This document shows positions 1-6,615 of a DNA stretch of 18,305 nucleotides, one piece after another. The notes below the pieces were generated by a model. That model was given only the letters and a program-made list of their open reading frames with translations. It was not told the DNA's origin and searched no databases. The position numbers and the translations under genes were made by a program. The stretch is from Scalindua sp964437425. Its GTDB lineage: Bacteria > Planctomycetota > Brocadiia > Brocadiales > Scalinduaceae. Every line of letters starts with the position of its first letter. Position 1 is the first letter of the stretch. The stretch is from NCBI GenBank assembly GCA_964437425.1, contig CAYTGO010000061.1, positions 1-18,305 of the forward strand. The letters are read 5' to 3'.

Positions 1-168
1 TCTAAATGACTTGTGATGGTGTTAATTTCTTTTTCCTTTTTTTCTAAACGACTTGATATGGCATTCATTTCTCTTTCTTTATTATCTAAATGACTTGTGA
101 TGGTGTTAATTTCTTTTTCTTTCTCTTTTAGATGGTTTGAGATAGTGTTAATATCCTCCTCCTTTTCT
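1..168 (-). repeat. 42-bp in-frame tandem repeat (four units)
   Basis: Four consecutive 42-bp units begin at 1, 43, 85 and 127. Units 1 and 3 are nearly identical (TCTAAATGACTTGTGATGG at 1 and again at 85). Units 2 and 4 are diverged copies. Each encodes 14 residues, exactly two heptads, so the repeat extends the coiled coil without changing its register. The array reaches the window edge and may continue beyond it. Confidence 0.85.
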
Positions 169-941
169 TCTAACCACGTACTAACTAATGTTTGTAAACC
201 GTCATGCAAACCGTTAATTGCGGACATTAATTCTTGTTTCATTTCTTCATTTACCTCAGGTAGTTTGTTCTTAATAACCTTTATTTGAGCATCTAGAGAT
301 TCTTTATATTCGTCTAAGCCTGCATAGGTCTCATTACTTCGTTCTACACTATTGTTAAGAGTAGACATGTTTTTGTTAAAATCTTCCGCAAGGCTTGAAA
401 CACTCTTCAATATTTCCTTTGCAGATTCCAGGTCACTCTTATAGTCTTTATGAACTTCCTCCAGGAATTTATTTTCAATTCCATACTCCTTTAAAAACTC
501 AGACAAAAGATTATTCAGCTCATCTTGATCAATTTCTATATCACTTTTCAATTTATCAAGTTTGATACCATGATGCTCAAAATATTTCTCAAGAACTTTA
601 TCTCCTTTATTCAAGCTTCCTTTTATACCGGAAAGTTCGATATTATTTTTTTTTAGGAATTTTTTCACAACTTCATAATCTTCCTGTACCTCTTGCTTTG
701 AAGAATATTCACGCTGTATTTCTAAAGGAATACATGCTATGAACATAACTATAAGGGCTGTCAGTGAGCATATTTTGAACCTTCTACTCTTTATAAATGG
801 ATATTTCAGTGTTACTTTTTCATGTTTTATCATTTTCATGAAAAATCCAATTACTGCAAAAGCAGTCCCTATGATTGCAGATACCATAACTGCGTGATCC
901 CAGGGATTAAATGATTTTAATACTTCATATGATGGCCACAT
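1..941 (-). CDS. Two-TM coiled-coil protein, partial (C-terminus beyond window edge)
   Basis: The frame is open from an ATG at 941 to the window edge, 313 codons with no stop, so the C-terminus is missing. A strong ribosome binding site (GGAGGTG, about 6 nt before the ATG) fixes the start. Two hydrophobic segments lie near residues 14-36 and 53-72. From about residue 75 the protein is highly charged and helical, rich in Lys, Glu, Leu and Ile with heptad spacing, as in a long coiled coil. The last visible part (1-168) is a tandem repeat of 14 residues, that is two heptads, of the type KEKEINTITSHL. The architecture is a small membrane anchor with a long cytoplasmic or periplasmic rod. I do not recognise a family. 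Plausible roles are a structural, chemoreceptor-like or DUF-type scaffold protein, and the sequence does not decide. The reality of the gene is well supported and its function is not. Confidence 0.8.
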   Translation of the reverse strand, partial: MWPSYEVLKSFNPWDHAVMVSAIIGTAFAVIGFFMKMIKHEKVTLKYPFIKSRRFKICSLTALIVMFIACIPLEIQREYSSKQEVQEDYEVVKKFLKKNNIELSGIKGSLNKGDKVLEKYFEHHGIKLDKLKSDIEIDQDELNNLLSEFLKEYGIENKFLEEVHKDYKSDLESAKEILKSVSSLAEDFNKNMSTLNNSVERSNETYAGLDEYKESLDAQIKVIKNKLPEVNEEMKQELMSAINGLHDGLQTLVSTWLEEKEEDINTISNHLKEKEKEINTITSHLDNKEREMNAISSRLEKKEKEINTITSHL

Positions 942-1381
942 TTTTAGCACCTCCTTATATACTCATACCAGAATAGATTAAGGGTTTGAACCAGATAAGT
1001 ATTAACAAAGACATTTCTAAATCGATGTAAATCAGATAAAGAATTAAATGCCTATTAATTTAATTTGATTCAATAAAGAGTTTGAAATATGGAAAAAAAC
1101 AGAACTTTACAATACAGTAATTCAATTTGTTGAATAATCTATTCAAAGTGATTTAACAGATAAAGTCAATTTGTTCAGAGTTATAAAAATCAAAAATAAA
1201 AGCGACTTATCGATTACACGTTTGGAGACTGATTTGTAAAACTTGCTCACAAGAAATGATTCTACAAAAATAAGATAATTATATTAAAACATGTATATTT
1301 AATACCTACTTTGCTATTACTTATGGACTATTATCTTATACATATAGTATGAACTAAGATGTATAGGAAATATTTTCCCGG

Positions 1382-1407
1382 TTGTCAAATGTTTTTTTGT
1401 TTGACAA
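1382..1407. repeat. Inverted repeat TTGTCAAA / TTTGACAA
   Basis: Perfect 8-bp arms (1382-1389 and 1400-1407) are separated by a 10-nt loop rich in T. No gene boundary is nearby. It could be a regulator binding site or a small hairpin. It does not have the arm-then-T-run layout of a terminator on either strand. Confidence 0.4.
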
Positions 1408-1645
1408 ACTGTATAAGTGTTTTAATGGCTGAACGTTAGACAATAACCTATCCACGTCTATTCCCCCTCATATCTCCTGTATCCACTTCTCATTTAATAC
1501 ATAGAACAAATCATATACCTAATTGGACAGTAAATTGATTATCTTATTTTGGAAACTACACAGTAGTATAAATACCTGTTTTATAGGTACTTACCATACT
1601 TACTTGAGTAATTGCTTTAATGCACTATGTTGATAGATATTAATA

Positions 1646-1729
1646 TTCGAAGGCACTAAAGTGTGCCATGGCACACTTTAGTGCCGGCACACTATTGTGC
1701 CATGGAGTCAGGGTGCCTGATGCTTCGAA
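1646..1729. repeat. Palindrome cluster bounded by TTCGAA, possible miniature repeat element
   Basis: A perfect 34-bp palindrome occupies 1652-1685 (half-site GGCACTAAAGTGTGCCA, no loop). It is followed at once by a GGCACA-CTAT-TGTGCC hairpin (1686-1701) and another GGTGCC (1712-1717). The whole block is bracketed by TTCGAA at 1646-1651 and 1724-1729. The left end reads TTCGAAGGCAC, and the right end is its reverse complement with a 6-nt insertion. The unit GGCAC/GTGCC therefore recurs in both orientations across about 84 bp. It lies about 85-170 nt past the CstA-type stop codon. It may be a REP or MITE-like element, or an mRNA-end structure for that gene, although no U-tract follows. Confidence 0.6.
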
Positions 1730-1813
1730 GAGATAGTTTAAGCTGACAACTTCAAACACAGTTAGATGATGTGAATATGATATTGATAATTTGCAGTATG
1801 AATTGAATGGTGT

Positions 1814-3493
1814 TTAGACTAAACCATCAGCACCATTATCACTCTTCTTTAAATTCCTTACTACACTGATTGCCTCAAGGATAATCCAGACAGAGAATGA
1901 AAGAAGAAGTACTGATAAAATAGTTAGTATCCAGTTTCTTGATTTTATAAATTCCTTTAAGCTCATCACCATTGCGGTCGATGTCATAAGAACCAGGAAT
2001 ATCATTGGTATTAGAGTATATAAAATATTTCTACCTTTTCTGTACAGATAAACTGTCAACACCAGTAACGACAGTCCCGCAAGCAGCTGATTTGTTGCGC
2101 CGAAGATTGGCCACAAACGTTTCCAGCTTAGCCCCTCACCCCCAAAGATGAGGATAAGCGGAGTGAAGGCGGCAATCGCTGCTGCCGCGAATCTATTTGT
2201 CAAAATTTTAATATTATATATCTCTCCCAACTCACTTGTTATGTATCTTTGAATCCTTGTTGAAGTATCAAGAGTGGTAGCGGCAAAGCTTATGACGATA
2301 ACTGCAATCAGCGTAGTGCCGAATACTTCAGGCATGCGGAGCCCCTCTTTCATGAAATAGGCGCCTCCATTAACAAAAGCCCCCATTTTTGCATCCAAAC
2401 TACCTGCCGCACTCCAACTGATATAATGACTCTTCCATGCGGCGAGTGTCGCAAATCCCGCTGTTGATGCAATTACAGCCATCAACCCCAATGAACCCTC
2501 CCCCAGCATCGATCCAAAACCAATCATCCTGGCATCTTTAATGTTATTAAGCTGTTTGGATGTAGTACCGGAGCCAACAAGACCATGAAATCCGGATATT
2601 GCTCCACAAGCTATCGTAATAAACAGGAACGGAAACCACGGCAAGCCTCCATCAACCTCAAGATTAATAGCAGGTGCAACCATTGGAGGGTGCGCAATGA
2701 AAAGGCCTAAATACATTATGCCTAATCCTACAAAAAGCTGATGCGAGTTGATAAAATCTCTTGGTTGAAGCAGCAGCCAGACCGGAAGAACTGACGTTAT
2801 AAATGCGTAGACAAGAAGCAACAAAATCCATGACTCTATCTGCCCACCAATGAAGACAGGTAAATGCAAGGGAGTATACATACCAAGATATATAAAACCG
2901 TATAAAACGAATAACGCAATTACAGACGGAATGAGAACCCCAAACTTCGCTCTGTATATAACAACTCCTATTACAACGGCAACTATAATTTCAATATTGA
3001 CCGGTAATACTGTAGTTGGAAATTGTGAAAACAGGGTAGCAATAATATATGCAAAAACAGCAATTACTATCCATGTAAGAAAGAAGATAATAGTGAGAAA
3101 CAGTGCACGTGCTCTTTTACCAATGATTATGCCCGTCAAATCACCAATGGAATGGCCTTTGTTTTTTGCAGAGAGCACCAAGCATCCAAAGTCATGTACC
3201 GCACCAATGAATATTGTTCCAAAGACTACCCACAAAACCGCTGGAAGCCACCCCCAAATAACGGCTATAGCTGGCCCGACAATTGGAGCAGCACCTGCTA
3301 CTGATGTGAAATGATGGCCAAAAAGAACGTGCTTATTAGTAGGAACATAATCTATACCATCCTTAAATTCATGGGCAGGTGTTACAATGTTTGAATCCAA
3401 TTTATATATCTTGTCTGCAAGAAATTTTGAATAAAAGAAGTAACTTGCAAAAAAACAGGATAGAGAGGCAATGGCTAGAATGGCGGCATTCAT
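1814..3493 (-). CDS. cstA: CstA/BtsT-family carbon starvation transporter
   Basis: This 559-aa polytopic membrane protein is of the carbon starvation CstA family, whose characterised members include the pyruvate/proton symporter BtsT and peptide-linked CstA of E. coli. The family hallmark FGHHFTSVAGAAPIVGPAIA starts near residue 58, followed by WGWLPAVLWVVFGTIFIG and HDFG. A second conserved stretch is GFHGLVGSGTTSKQL, and a third is SFAATTLDTSTRIQRY. The E. coli proteins are about 700 aa, so this is a compact version as found in many other bacteria. The N-terminus from the ATG aligns with the family start, but no Shine-Dalgarno sequence is visible in the AT-only leader. It is monocistronic as far as I can see: the next gene upstream ends 229 nt away and the next downstream starts 872 nt away. 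The family is secure. The substrate (pyruvate, peptide or amino acid) is not shown. Confidence 0.95.
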   Translation of the reverse strand: MNAAILAIASLSCFFASYFFYSKFLADKIYKLDSNIVTPAHEFKDGIDYVPTNKHVLFGHHFTSVAGAAPIVGPAIAVIWGWLPAVLWVVFGTIFIGAVHDFGCLVLSAKNKGHSIGDLTGIIIGKRARALFLTIIFFLTWIVIAVFAYIIATLFSQFPTTVLPVNIEIIVAVVIGVVIYRAKFGVLIPSVIALFVLYGFIYLGMYTPLHLPVFIGGQIESWILLLLVYAFITSVLPVWLLLQPRDFINSHQLFVGLGIMYLGLFIAHPPMVAPAINLEVDGGLPWFPFLFITIACGAISGFHGLVGSGTTSKQLNNIKDARMIGFGSMLGEGSLGLMAVIASTAGFATLAAWKSHYISWSAAGSLDAKMGAFVNGGAYFMKEGLRMPEVFGTTLIAVIVISFAATTLDTSTRIQRYITSELGEIYNIKILTNRFAAAAIAAFTPLILIFGGEGLSWKRLWPIFGATNQLLAGLSLLVLTVYLYRKGRNILYTLIPMIFLVLMTSTAMVMSLKEFIKSRNWILTILSVLLLSFSVWIILEAISVVRNLKKSDNGADGLV

Positions 3494-3627
3494 ATATATA
3501 TTAATTATCTATATAATTCTGGAATTTAATGAATGAGGAATTTTTACTTAAAACGGTAATTTAAGAAATATGAAGCACAGGAGAGCGATATGCAGACAGA
3601 CTGCAGAACCATTTTGACACAATACTT

Positions 3628-3660
3628 TGTGGATCCCAGTCAATCAGACAGGGATCCACA
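3628..3660. repeat. Perfect 10-bp stem-loop between 3D-domain gene and cstA
   Basis: TGTGGATCCC (3628-3637) and GGGATCCACA (3651-3660) are exact reverse complements with a 13-nt spacer. The hairpin lies about 62 nt past the stop of the 3D-domain gene and 134 nt before the cstA start. Read on the minus strand, a T7 tract (complement of 3663-3669) precedes rather than follows the stem, so it is not a canonical intrinsic terminator. It may be a 3'-end stabiliser, an operator for cstA, or a factor-assisted terminator. Confidence 0.5.
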
Positions 3661-3722
3661 TGAAAAAAACCTAATTATATTTTGACAGACAATATAAGAA
3701 TCAATACCGAAAACCCGTTATA

Positions 3723-4148
3723 TCATCCGTTGCGTACACGTTGAACAACAATCTTCTGAACGCCAAACTCTAGTGCTTCTCCGTGACTTGGAAACCATAC
3801 ATCAATGCGATTGCCCTTTATGGCGCCACCAACATCTTCGGCCCTGAATATAGTGCCAGGAAACCCCTTTATCCTTAATCGACTGCCCAGTTTTATAACT
3901 CTTCTGTCAACTGCAACAGTTCCCCATCGTGCCCTTTTACCTGACGCCGTAATCCCATACAATTCATCAGAAGGATCCTTATCACAACATTTCTCACATG
4001 AACAGTACGCAGTTGCTTTAAACACTTCAGCGTTCACTTTGTTAATGAAGAGCATACTAGATAGAAATATAAACATACCAACAACGAACACTGTAACAAA
4101 CTTCCTGGTACATAATAATGCCATACTTCCTTTTCTTCCAATTTCCAT
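3723..4148 (-). CDS. 3D (Asp-Asp-Asp) domain cell-wall protein, putative lytic transglycosylase-like
   Basis: This 141-aa exported protein has a hydrophobic N-terminal segment at residues 17-37 and a likely signal-peptidase site after VNA (residue 40). The remainder is a 3D domain, the double-psi barrel catalytic fold shared with MltA and Firmicute YocH/YabE/Rpf-like proteins. Visible marks are TAYCSCEKCC (47-55), GITASG (65-70), GTVAVD, AEDVGGAI and RIDVWF, which supply the three aspartates D81, D105 and D116. The likely role is cleavage or remodelling of peptidoglycan in the periplasm. GAGG-type SD (AAGAGG, 7 nt before the ATG) supports the chosen start. An internal Met9 is an alternative. 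It is the first gene after a promoter and two riboswitch-terminator units (4358-4726), so its expression is probably controlled by cyclic di-GMP through transcription antitermination. Confidence 0.88.
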   Translation of the reverse strand: MEIGRKGSMALLCTRKFVTVFVVGMFIFLSSMLFINKVNAEVFKATAYCSCEKCCDKDPSDELYGITASGKRARWGTVAVDRRVIKLGSRLRIKGFPGTIFRAEDVGGAIKGNRIDVWFPSHGEALEFGVQKIVVQRVRNG

Positions 4149-4357
4149 TTGACAACCTCTTCTTGAAATCGCTTGCTTAAAGTACCCAACAACAAGCCTC
4201 CTTGCCTTGTCATTGAAACTCTAAATGCAGCAAATTACAGAAACACTCAACATTACCCTTTCCCTGGTAATATTTCTCTCTCTATCTTTTGATTTAAGAA
4301 CTTAATAAATGGCAATAAGTAAATATACAAAAGACAGATTGCTTACGACAGATCAAT

Positions 4358-4410
4358 AAAAAAAGCCTTACAACCAAGACATTAATCACAACATCTTTGG
4401 TAGTAAGGCT
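4358..4410 (-). terminator. Intrinsic terminator, expression platform of riboswitch 1
   Basis: On the minus strand AGCCTTACTACCAA (complement of 4397-4410) pairs with TTGGTTGTAAGGCT (complement of 4364-4377) with one mismatch over 14 bp. A run of seven T follows (complement of 4358-4364, its first T also closing the stem). The first arm includes GCCTTA, which also forms the 3' strand of the aptamer's closing helix, so aptamer and terminator are mutually exclusive. Confidence 0.85.
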
Positions 4411-4470
4411 GTCTTTATCAAGACCCTTCACTTTGCGTCTCGTGATCACTCACGATTTGCCCTTATCTCG
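4397..4470 (-). promoter_or_regulatory. Cyclic-di-GMP-I (GEMM) riboswitch aptamer 1
   Basis: Read on the minus strand the element contains, in order, AAGGGCAAA, a perfect 6-bp stem TCGTGA/TCACGA capped by a GNRA loop (GTGA), the conserved GACGCAAAG, and a second hairpin GTCTT-GATA-AAGAC flanked by GG and AGCC. It closes with a helix UAAGG (4461-4465) / CCUUA (4404-4408). This order, with GGGCAAA and GACGCAAAG flanking a GNRA-capped stem, is the signature of the cyclic-di-GMP-I (GEMM-I, Rfam RF01051) class. The closing-helix 3' strand is shared with the terminator arm, so ligand binding should favour read-through (an ON switch). The regulated gene is the 3D-domain protein starting at 4148. The class assignment is from motif recognition, not from a covariance-model run. 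Confidence 0.85.
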
Positions 4471-4486
4471 ACGTAACTATTATTAG

Positions 4487-4514
4487 ATTTTAAAAGAACT
4501 GTCAGTCTATGCAA
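4487..4514 (-). promoter_or_regulatory. Possible second promoter just upstream of riboswitch 1
   Basis: TTGCAT (4509-4514) and TAAAAT (4487-4492) on the minus strand are spaced by 16 nt and resemble -35 and -10 hexamers. A start near 4480 would fall just before aptamer 1. In AT-rich DNA such matches occur by chance, so this is tentative. If real, the two riboswitch units would be read from separate promoters rather than in series. Confidence 0.3.
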
Positions 4515-4535
4515 TATTACTGGCAATCGTCATAC

Positions 4536-4589
4536 AAAAAAAGCCTTACTGCGCAGACATTAGTTTAGAATATCTCCCACAGTAAGGCT
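4536..4589 (-). terminator. Intrinsic terminator, expression platform of riboswitch-like unit 2
   Basis: On the minus strand AGCCTTACTG (complement of 4580-4589) pairs perfectly with CAGTAAGGCT (complement of 4542-4551). A run of seven T follows (complement of 4536-4542, its first T also closing the stem). As in unit 1, GCCTTA of the first arm can instead pair with TAAGG at the 5' end of the aptamer-like element. Confidence 0.82.
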
Positions 4590-4660
4590 ATCTATATTAC
4601 GGCCTTTACTTCAATGAGTGTACGACTGCTCATTAAATTTATGCCCTTATTAAAAATAAG
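4580..4660 (-). promoter_or_regulatory. Diverged GEMM-like riboswitch element 2
   Basis: On the minus strand this element has AATAAGGGCA, a stem AATGAG/CTCATT with a 10-nt loop, then GAAGTAAAG, and AGCCTTACTG at its 3' end. A closing helix UAAGG (4645-4649) / CCUUA (4583-4587) overlaps the following terminator exactly as in unit 1. It differs from aptamer 1 in core positions: GGGCAAA becomes GGGCATAAA, GACGCAAAG becomes GAAGTAAAG, the tetraloop is replaced by a larger loop, and the second hairpin is shorter. It may be a decayed duplicate, or a variant with altered ligand preference. The homology to unit 1 is well supported by shared architecture, and ligand binding is not. Confidence 0.6.
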
Positions 4661-4697
4661 GATTTTTCTGTGGGTGAGTATAAATTAAACTAGAGGC

Positions 4698-4726
4698 ATT
4701 CTATAAAACACATTGACGAATGTCTA
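4698..4726 (-). promoter_or_regulatory. Sigma-70-type promoter for the riboswitch leader
   Basis: On the minus strand TAGACA (4721-4726) and TAGAAT (4698-4703) are separated by 17 nt. Each matches five of six consensus positions. The predicted start near 4690 lies about 30 nt upstream of riboswitch-like unit 2 and directly after the terminator at 4728-4768. Its position makes biological sense. Confidence 0.55.
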
Positions 4727-4727
4727 G

Positions 4728-4768
4728 AAAAAACACGTCTGCCATGGCGGCTAATTTAGATCAGACGT
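4728..4768 (-). terminator. Intrinsic terminator upstream of the riboswitch promoter
   Basis: ACGTCTG and CAGACGT (complement of 4762-4768 and 4735-4741) form a 7-bp stem with a 20-nt loop. It is followed on the minus strand by G and six T (complement of 4728-4734). It would end transcripts from the ORF at 4944-5363 and insulate the next promoter. The loop is long, so efficiency is uncertain. A third riboswitch is not evident here. Confidence 0.5.
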
Positions 4769-4943
4769 AGTATTATTTTTAATAAAGCGATGAAGAATAT
4801 TCCGACAAATTATTTTTCCGTTTGTTCGGCAAACACACAAGTGGCCCACAATACATGCGTTACAGGATAAAACCATGGGAAAATGAAAAAAAAGTATGAA
4901 TCAACGTTCACTATGGATTTTAAAAACTACCTGTTAAGACAAT

Positions 4944-5363
4944 TTAAATACCAATTTCATTTATCACAAATATAATTGGCAAAATTGGACTATGTGGCAT
5001 TTTAGCTATAGCAAAATTATTTTTTGTACTTGCTTTATTGTCAACTAAAATACGTGCATACTTCCAATCTAATGGCTCGGCATCAAAAAGTCCGCAGATT
5101 CTATTCTTGGTTTTTTGAGGAGAGGTATCACCACTATCTTCAACAGAGTCAATAATATCAATATTCATATTTGTAACCGGGGACCACTTAATATGATCAC
5201 TATTTGACATCATACCGTCAAAATCATCTCGTGTAATCAGTATCTCCTTAACATTATCAATATCGAGCAAACTGGAATAAGCTATGTATTCATATCTAAC
5301 TAAATTAACATTATTATTTTTAGACATATTTGCTTGGATTGCAATTTCAATACCATTATTCAA
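4944..5363 (-). CDS. Hypothetical protein, 139 aa, uncertain
   Basis: An open frame of 139 codons starts at TTG (5363), with an ATG 12 codons later (5327) as the alternative. Neither start has a recognisable ribosome binding site. The product is soluble, acidic in its middle part, with no signal peptide or membrane segment and no motif I recognise. Residue composition looks protein-like (YEYIAYSSLLDIDNV; EILITRDDFDGMM) rather than random. It is isolated, with 400 bp of empty DNA upstream and a terminator about 175 nt downstream. It could be a real orphan gene or the remnant of a larger one. Confidence 0.4.
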   Translation of the reverse strand: MNNGIEIAIQANMSKNNNVNLVRYEYIAYSSLLDIDNVKEILITRDDFDGMMSNSDHIKWSPVTNMNIDIIDSVEDSGDTSPQKTKNRICGLFDAEPLDWKYARILVDNKASTKNNFAIAKMPHSPILPIIFVINEIGI

Positions 5364-5764
5364 TAACAGAAAGAAATATTCATAAGGTATTAAAAATTAA
5401 CAACTTATACCAAGACAAGAAAATCTGTATTTGATCAAGGCAATAAATACTGGCTCATACACGCAATTTGTACGTTAAAAACCAATTCCAGGAATTTGAT
5501 AGTTCTATATTTCTACATACTTATTGAGAAATATTTTTTAGAGACACAAAGTACTATAACTACGCTATTTACGTATTTGGCAGGAATTAGTAGATTTGAA
5601 TTGAAGGTGTGTTATTATTATCAGCCAACTTAGAATAGATTGGAAGAATGGTTCAAACAGTGCTTTTTAGATATTTTCGTGTACCAGTATCCTTTTAAGG
5701 TTATGTAATCTGCTAACACACTTAGGAAGGCTGTGGGTACTATAATATATCTATTTTTTAAATT
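5364..5764. other. Intergenic region, no features seen
   Basis: About 400 bp of AT-rich DNA lie between the hydrolase stop and the small hypothetical ORF. I see no ORF, no strong inverted repeat with a T-run, and no RNA gene. Confidence 0.5.
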
Positions 5765-6442
5765 CTAAATGTTTAGATTACAGAATTCTAATATCTTATT
5801 TGCAATTTCCAGCTCTTTGTCAATATAGAAGTGATCACATTCGTACATTATGTCAAGTATCTTAGGCTCTGATATATTTAACATTCCTCTCTCGACCTCT
5901 TCAAGTGAAGAAGCAAAGTCATTCTCTGCACAAATGAACAGCTTTGGTTTTTTGCAGTCGTTTAGAAATGCAGTATCAAATCTACCAAAAGGAGTAGAGA
6001 TTGCAGTAAACGCTCTAACGTCAGCATTTTCGACGCTCAGCATCATAGATACGATTGCACCAAATGAATATCCAACAATAAATATCTTATTTGTACCAAC
6101 TGTTGATTCTAAATAGCTAGCTGCTGAAGTCGCATCCACTATGGCATCAGAACAGTCATCATTGTTTAGAATAGTCTCCCAATACTCATATACCTCTGCG
6201 ATATTCCCAAGATTACTTTCGCTGTTACCAACGCCACGATAGTTAAACCGCAAAGTAGCAAAACCGTTTTCTGCCAGCACGTTACCAAGCGCCGTAATAA
6301 CATTATTTTCCATATCACCCCCGAGATGAGGATGCGGTGGACACAAAAGAACCATTGGAGGGCTAAGAATGTCTTCTTCATACGACAAGACTCCCTCTAA
6401 TTTCAAGCCATCAGAGTTAAAACTAATCTGTTCTTCAATCAT
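5765..6442 (-). CDS. Alpha/beta hydrolase (COG2945-like serine hydrolase)
   Basis: This 225-aa soluble protein is of the alpha/beta hydrolase fold. The nucleophile elbow is GYSFG with Ser126. The acid is probably Asp175 (AENDF) and the base His204 (CDHFY), giving a complete catalytic triad in the right order. The N-terminal strand-loop PPHPHLGGDM (35-44) and NYRGVGNSE (67-75) are typical of the small predicted hydrolases grouped as COG2945. No signal peptide is present, so it acts in the cytoplasm. The physiological ester or thioester substrate is unknown. The ATG at 6442 has only a weak GAG-type SD. The upstream lipoprotein gene ends 173 nt away, so co-transcription is possible but not shown. 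Confidence 0.9.
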   Translation of the reverse strand: MIEEQISFNSDGLKLEGVLSYEEDILSPPMVLLCPPHPHLGGDMENNVITALGNVLAENGFATLRFNYRGVGNSESNLGNIAEVYEYWETILNNDDCSDAIVDATSAASYLESTVGTNKIFIVGYSFGAIVSMMLSVENADVRAFTAISTPFGRFDTAFLNDCKKPKLFICAENDFASSLEEVERGMLNISEPKILDIMYECDHFYIDKELEIANKILEFCNLNI

Positions 6443-6615
6443 GAATTATATGTTTTCTCGTTAATGCGAAATATTGAAAAGGTAAAACGTCTCAAATCTT
6501 TTTGCCCACTGATTGATACATAAGAGAAAGTGCGGTACAGCACATATGGCAGGAGTTGATATATATTACTGATAACAAAAGTATCAAATATTCTACAAAC
6601 AACAGAATATCTTAA

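Larger units (their letters stand above)
942..1813. other. Long intergenic region with palindromes, no convincing gene
   Basis: This is about 870 bp of AT-rich DNA between the coiled-coil gene and the 3' end of the CstA-type gene. Beyond the ribosome binding site of the coiled-coil gene it holds an 8-bp inverted repeat (1382-1407) and a dense palindrome cluster (1646-1729). A + strand frame around 1048-1275 reads like protein but has three internal stops. I see no RNA gene and no intact ORF. Confidence 0.6.
4149..4943. other. Regulatory intergenic region / long 5' leader of the 3D-domain gene
   Basis: The 795 bp without a protein gene contain, in minus-strand order, a terminator (4728-4768), a promoter-like pair (4698-4726), a diverged riboswitch with terminator (4536-4660), a second promoter-like pair (4487-4514), a cyclic-di-GMP-I riboswitch with terminator (4358-4470), and about 210 nt of leader. 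The stretch 4769-4943 shows only an imperfect hairpin (CCGACAAA / TTTGTTCGG, 4802-4829). Confidence 0.7.

Noticed and set aside
1048..1275. A + strand frame reading protein-like text (for example LYNTVIQFVE and VNLFRVIKIKNKSDLSI) as a possible decayed gene
   Set aside because: It contains three in-frame stops (near 1066, 1135 and 1237), matches no family I recognise, and the number of stops is not clearly lower than expected in such AT-rich DNA.
2850..3314. 154-codon + strand frame
   Set aside because: It lies fully inside the CstA-type gene on the other strand, has no protein-like composition, and is a shadow of that gene.
3805..4152. 115-codon + strand frame
   Set aside because: Opposite-strand shadow of the 3D-domain gene, which has clear motifs and an SD.
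4358..4589. CRISPR-like direct repeats, because GCCTTAC and AGTAAGGCT recur
   Set aside because: The repeated pieces are the arms of two terminators and their aptamers. Spacing and orientation do not fit a repeat-spacer array.
4769..4860. A third riboswitch unit before the terminator at 4728-4768
   Set aside because: No GGGCAAA or GACGCAAAG-like core is present upstream, only an imperfect hairpin at 4802-4829. The terminator is adequately explained as the end of the preceding transcript.
6166..6381. 71-codon frame on the minus strand overlapping the hydrolase gene
   Set aside because: It overlaps the alpha/beta hydrolase in another frame. The hydrolase has a full catalytic triad, so this is a shadow.
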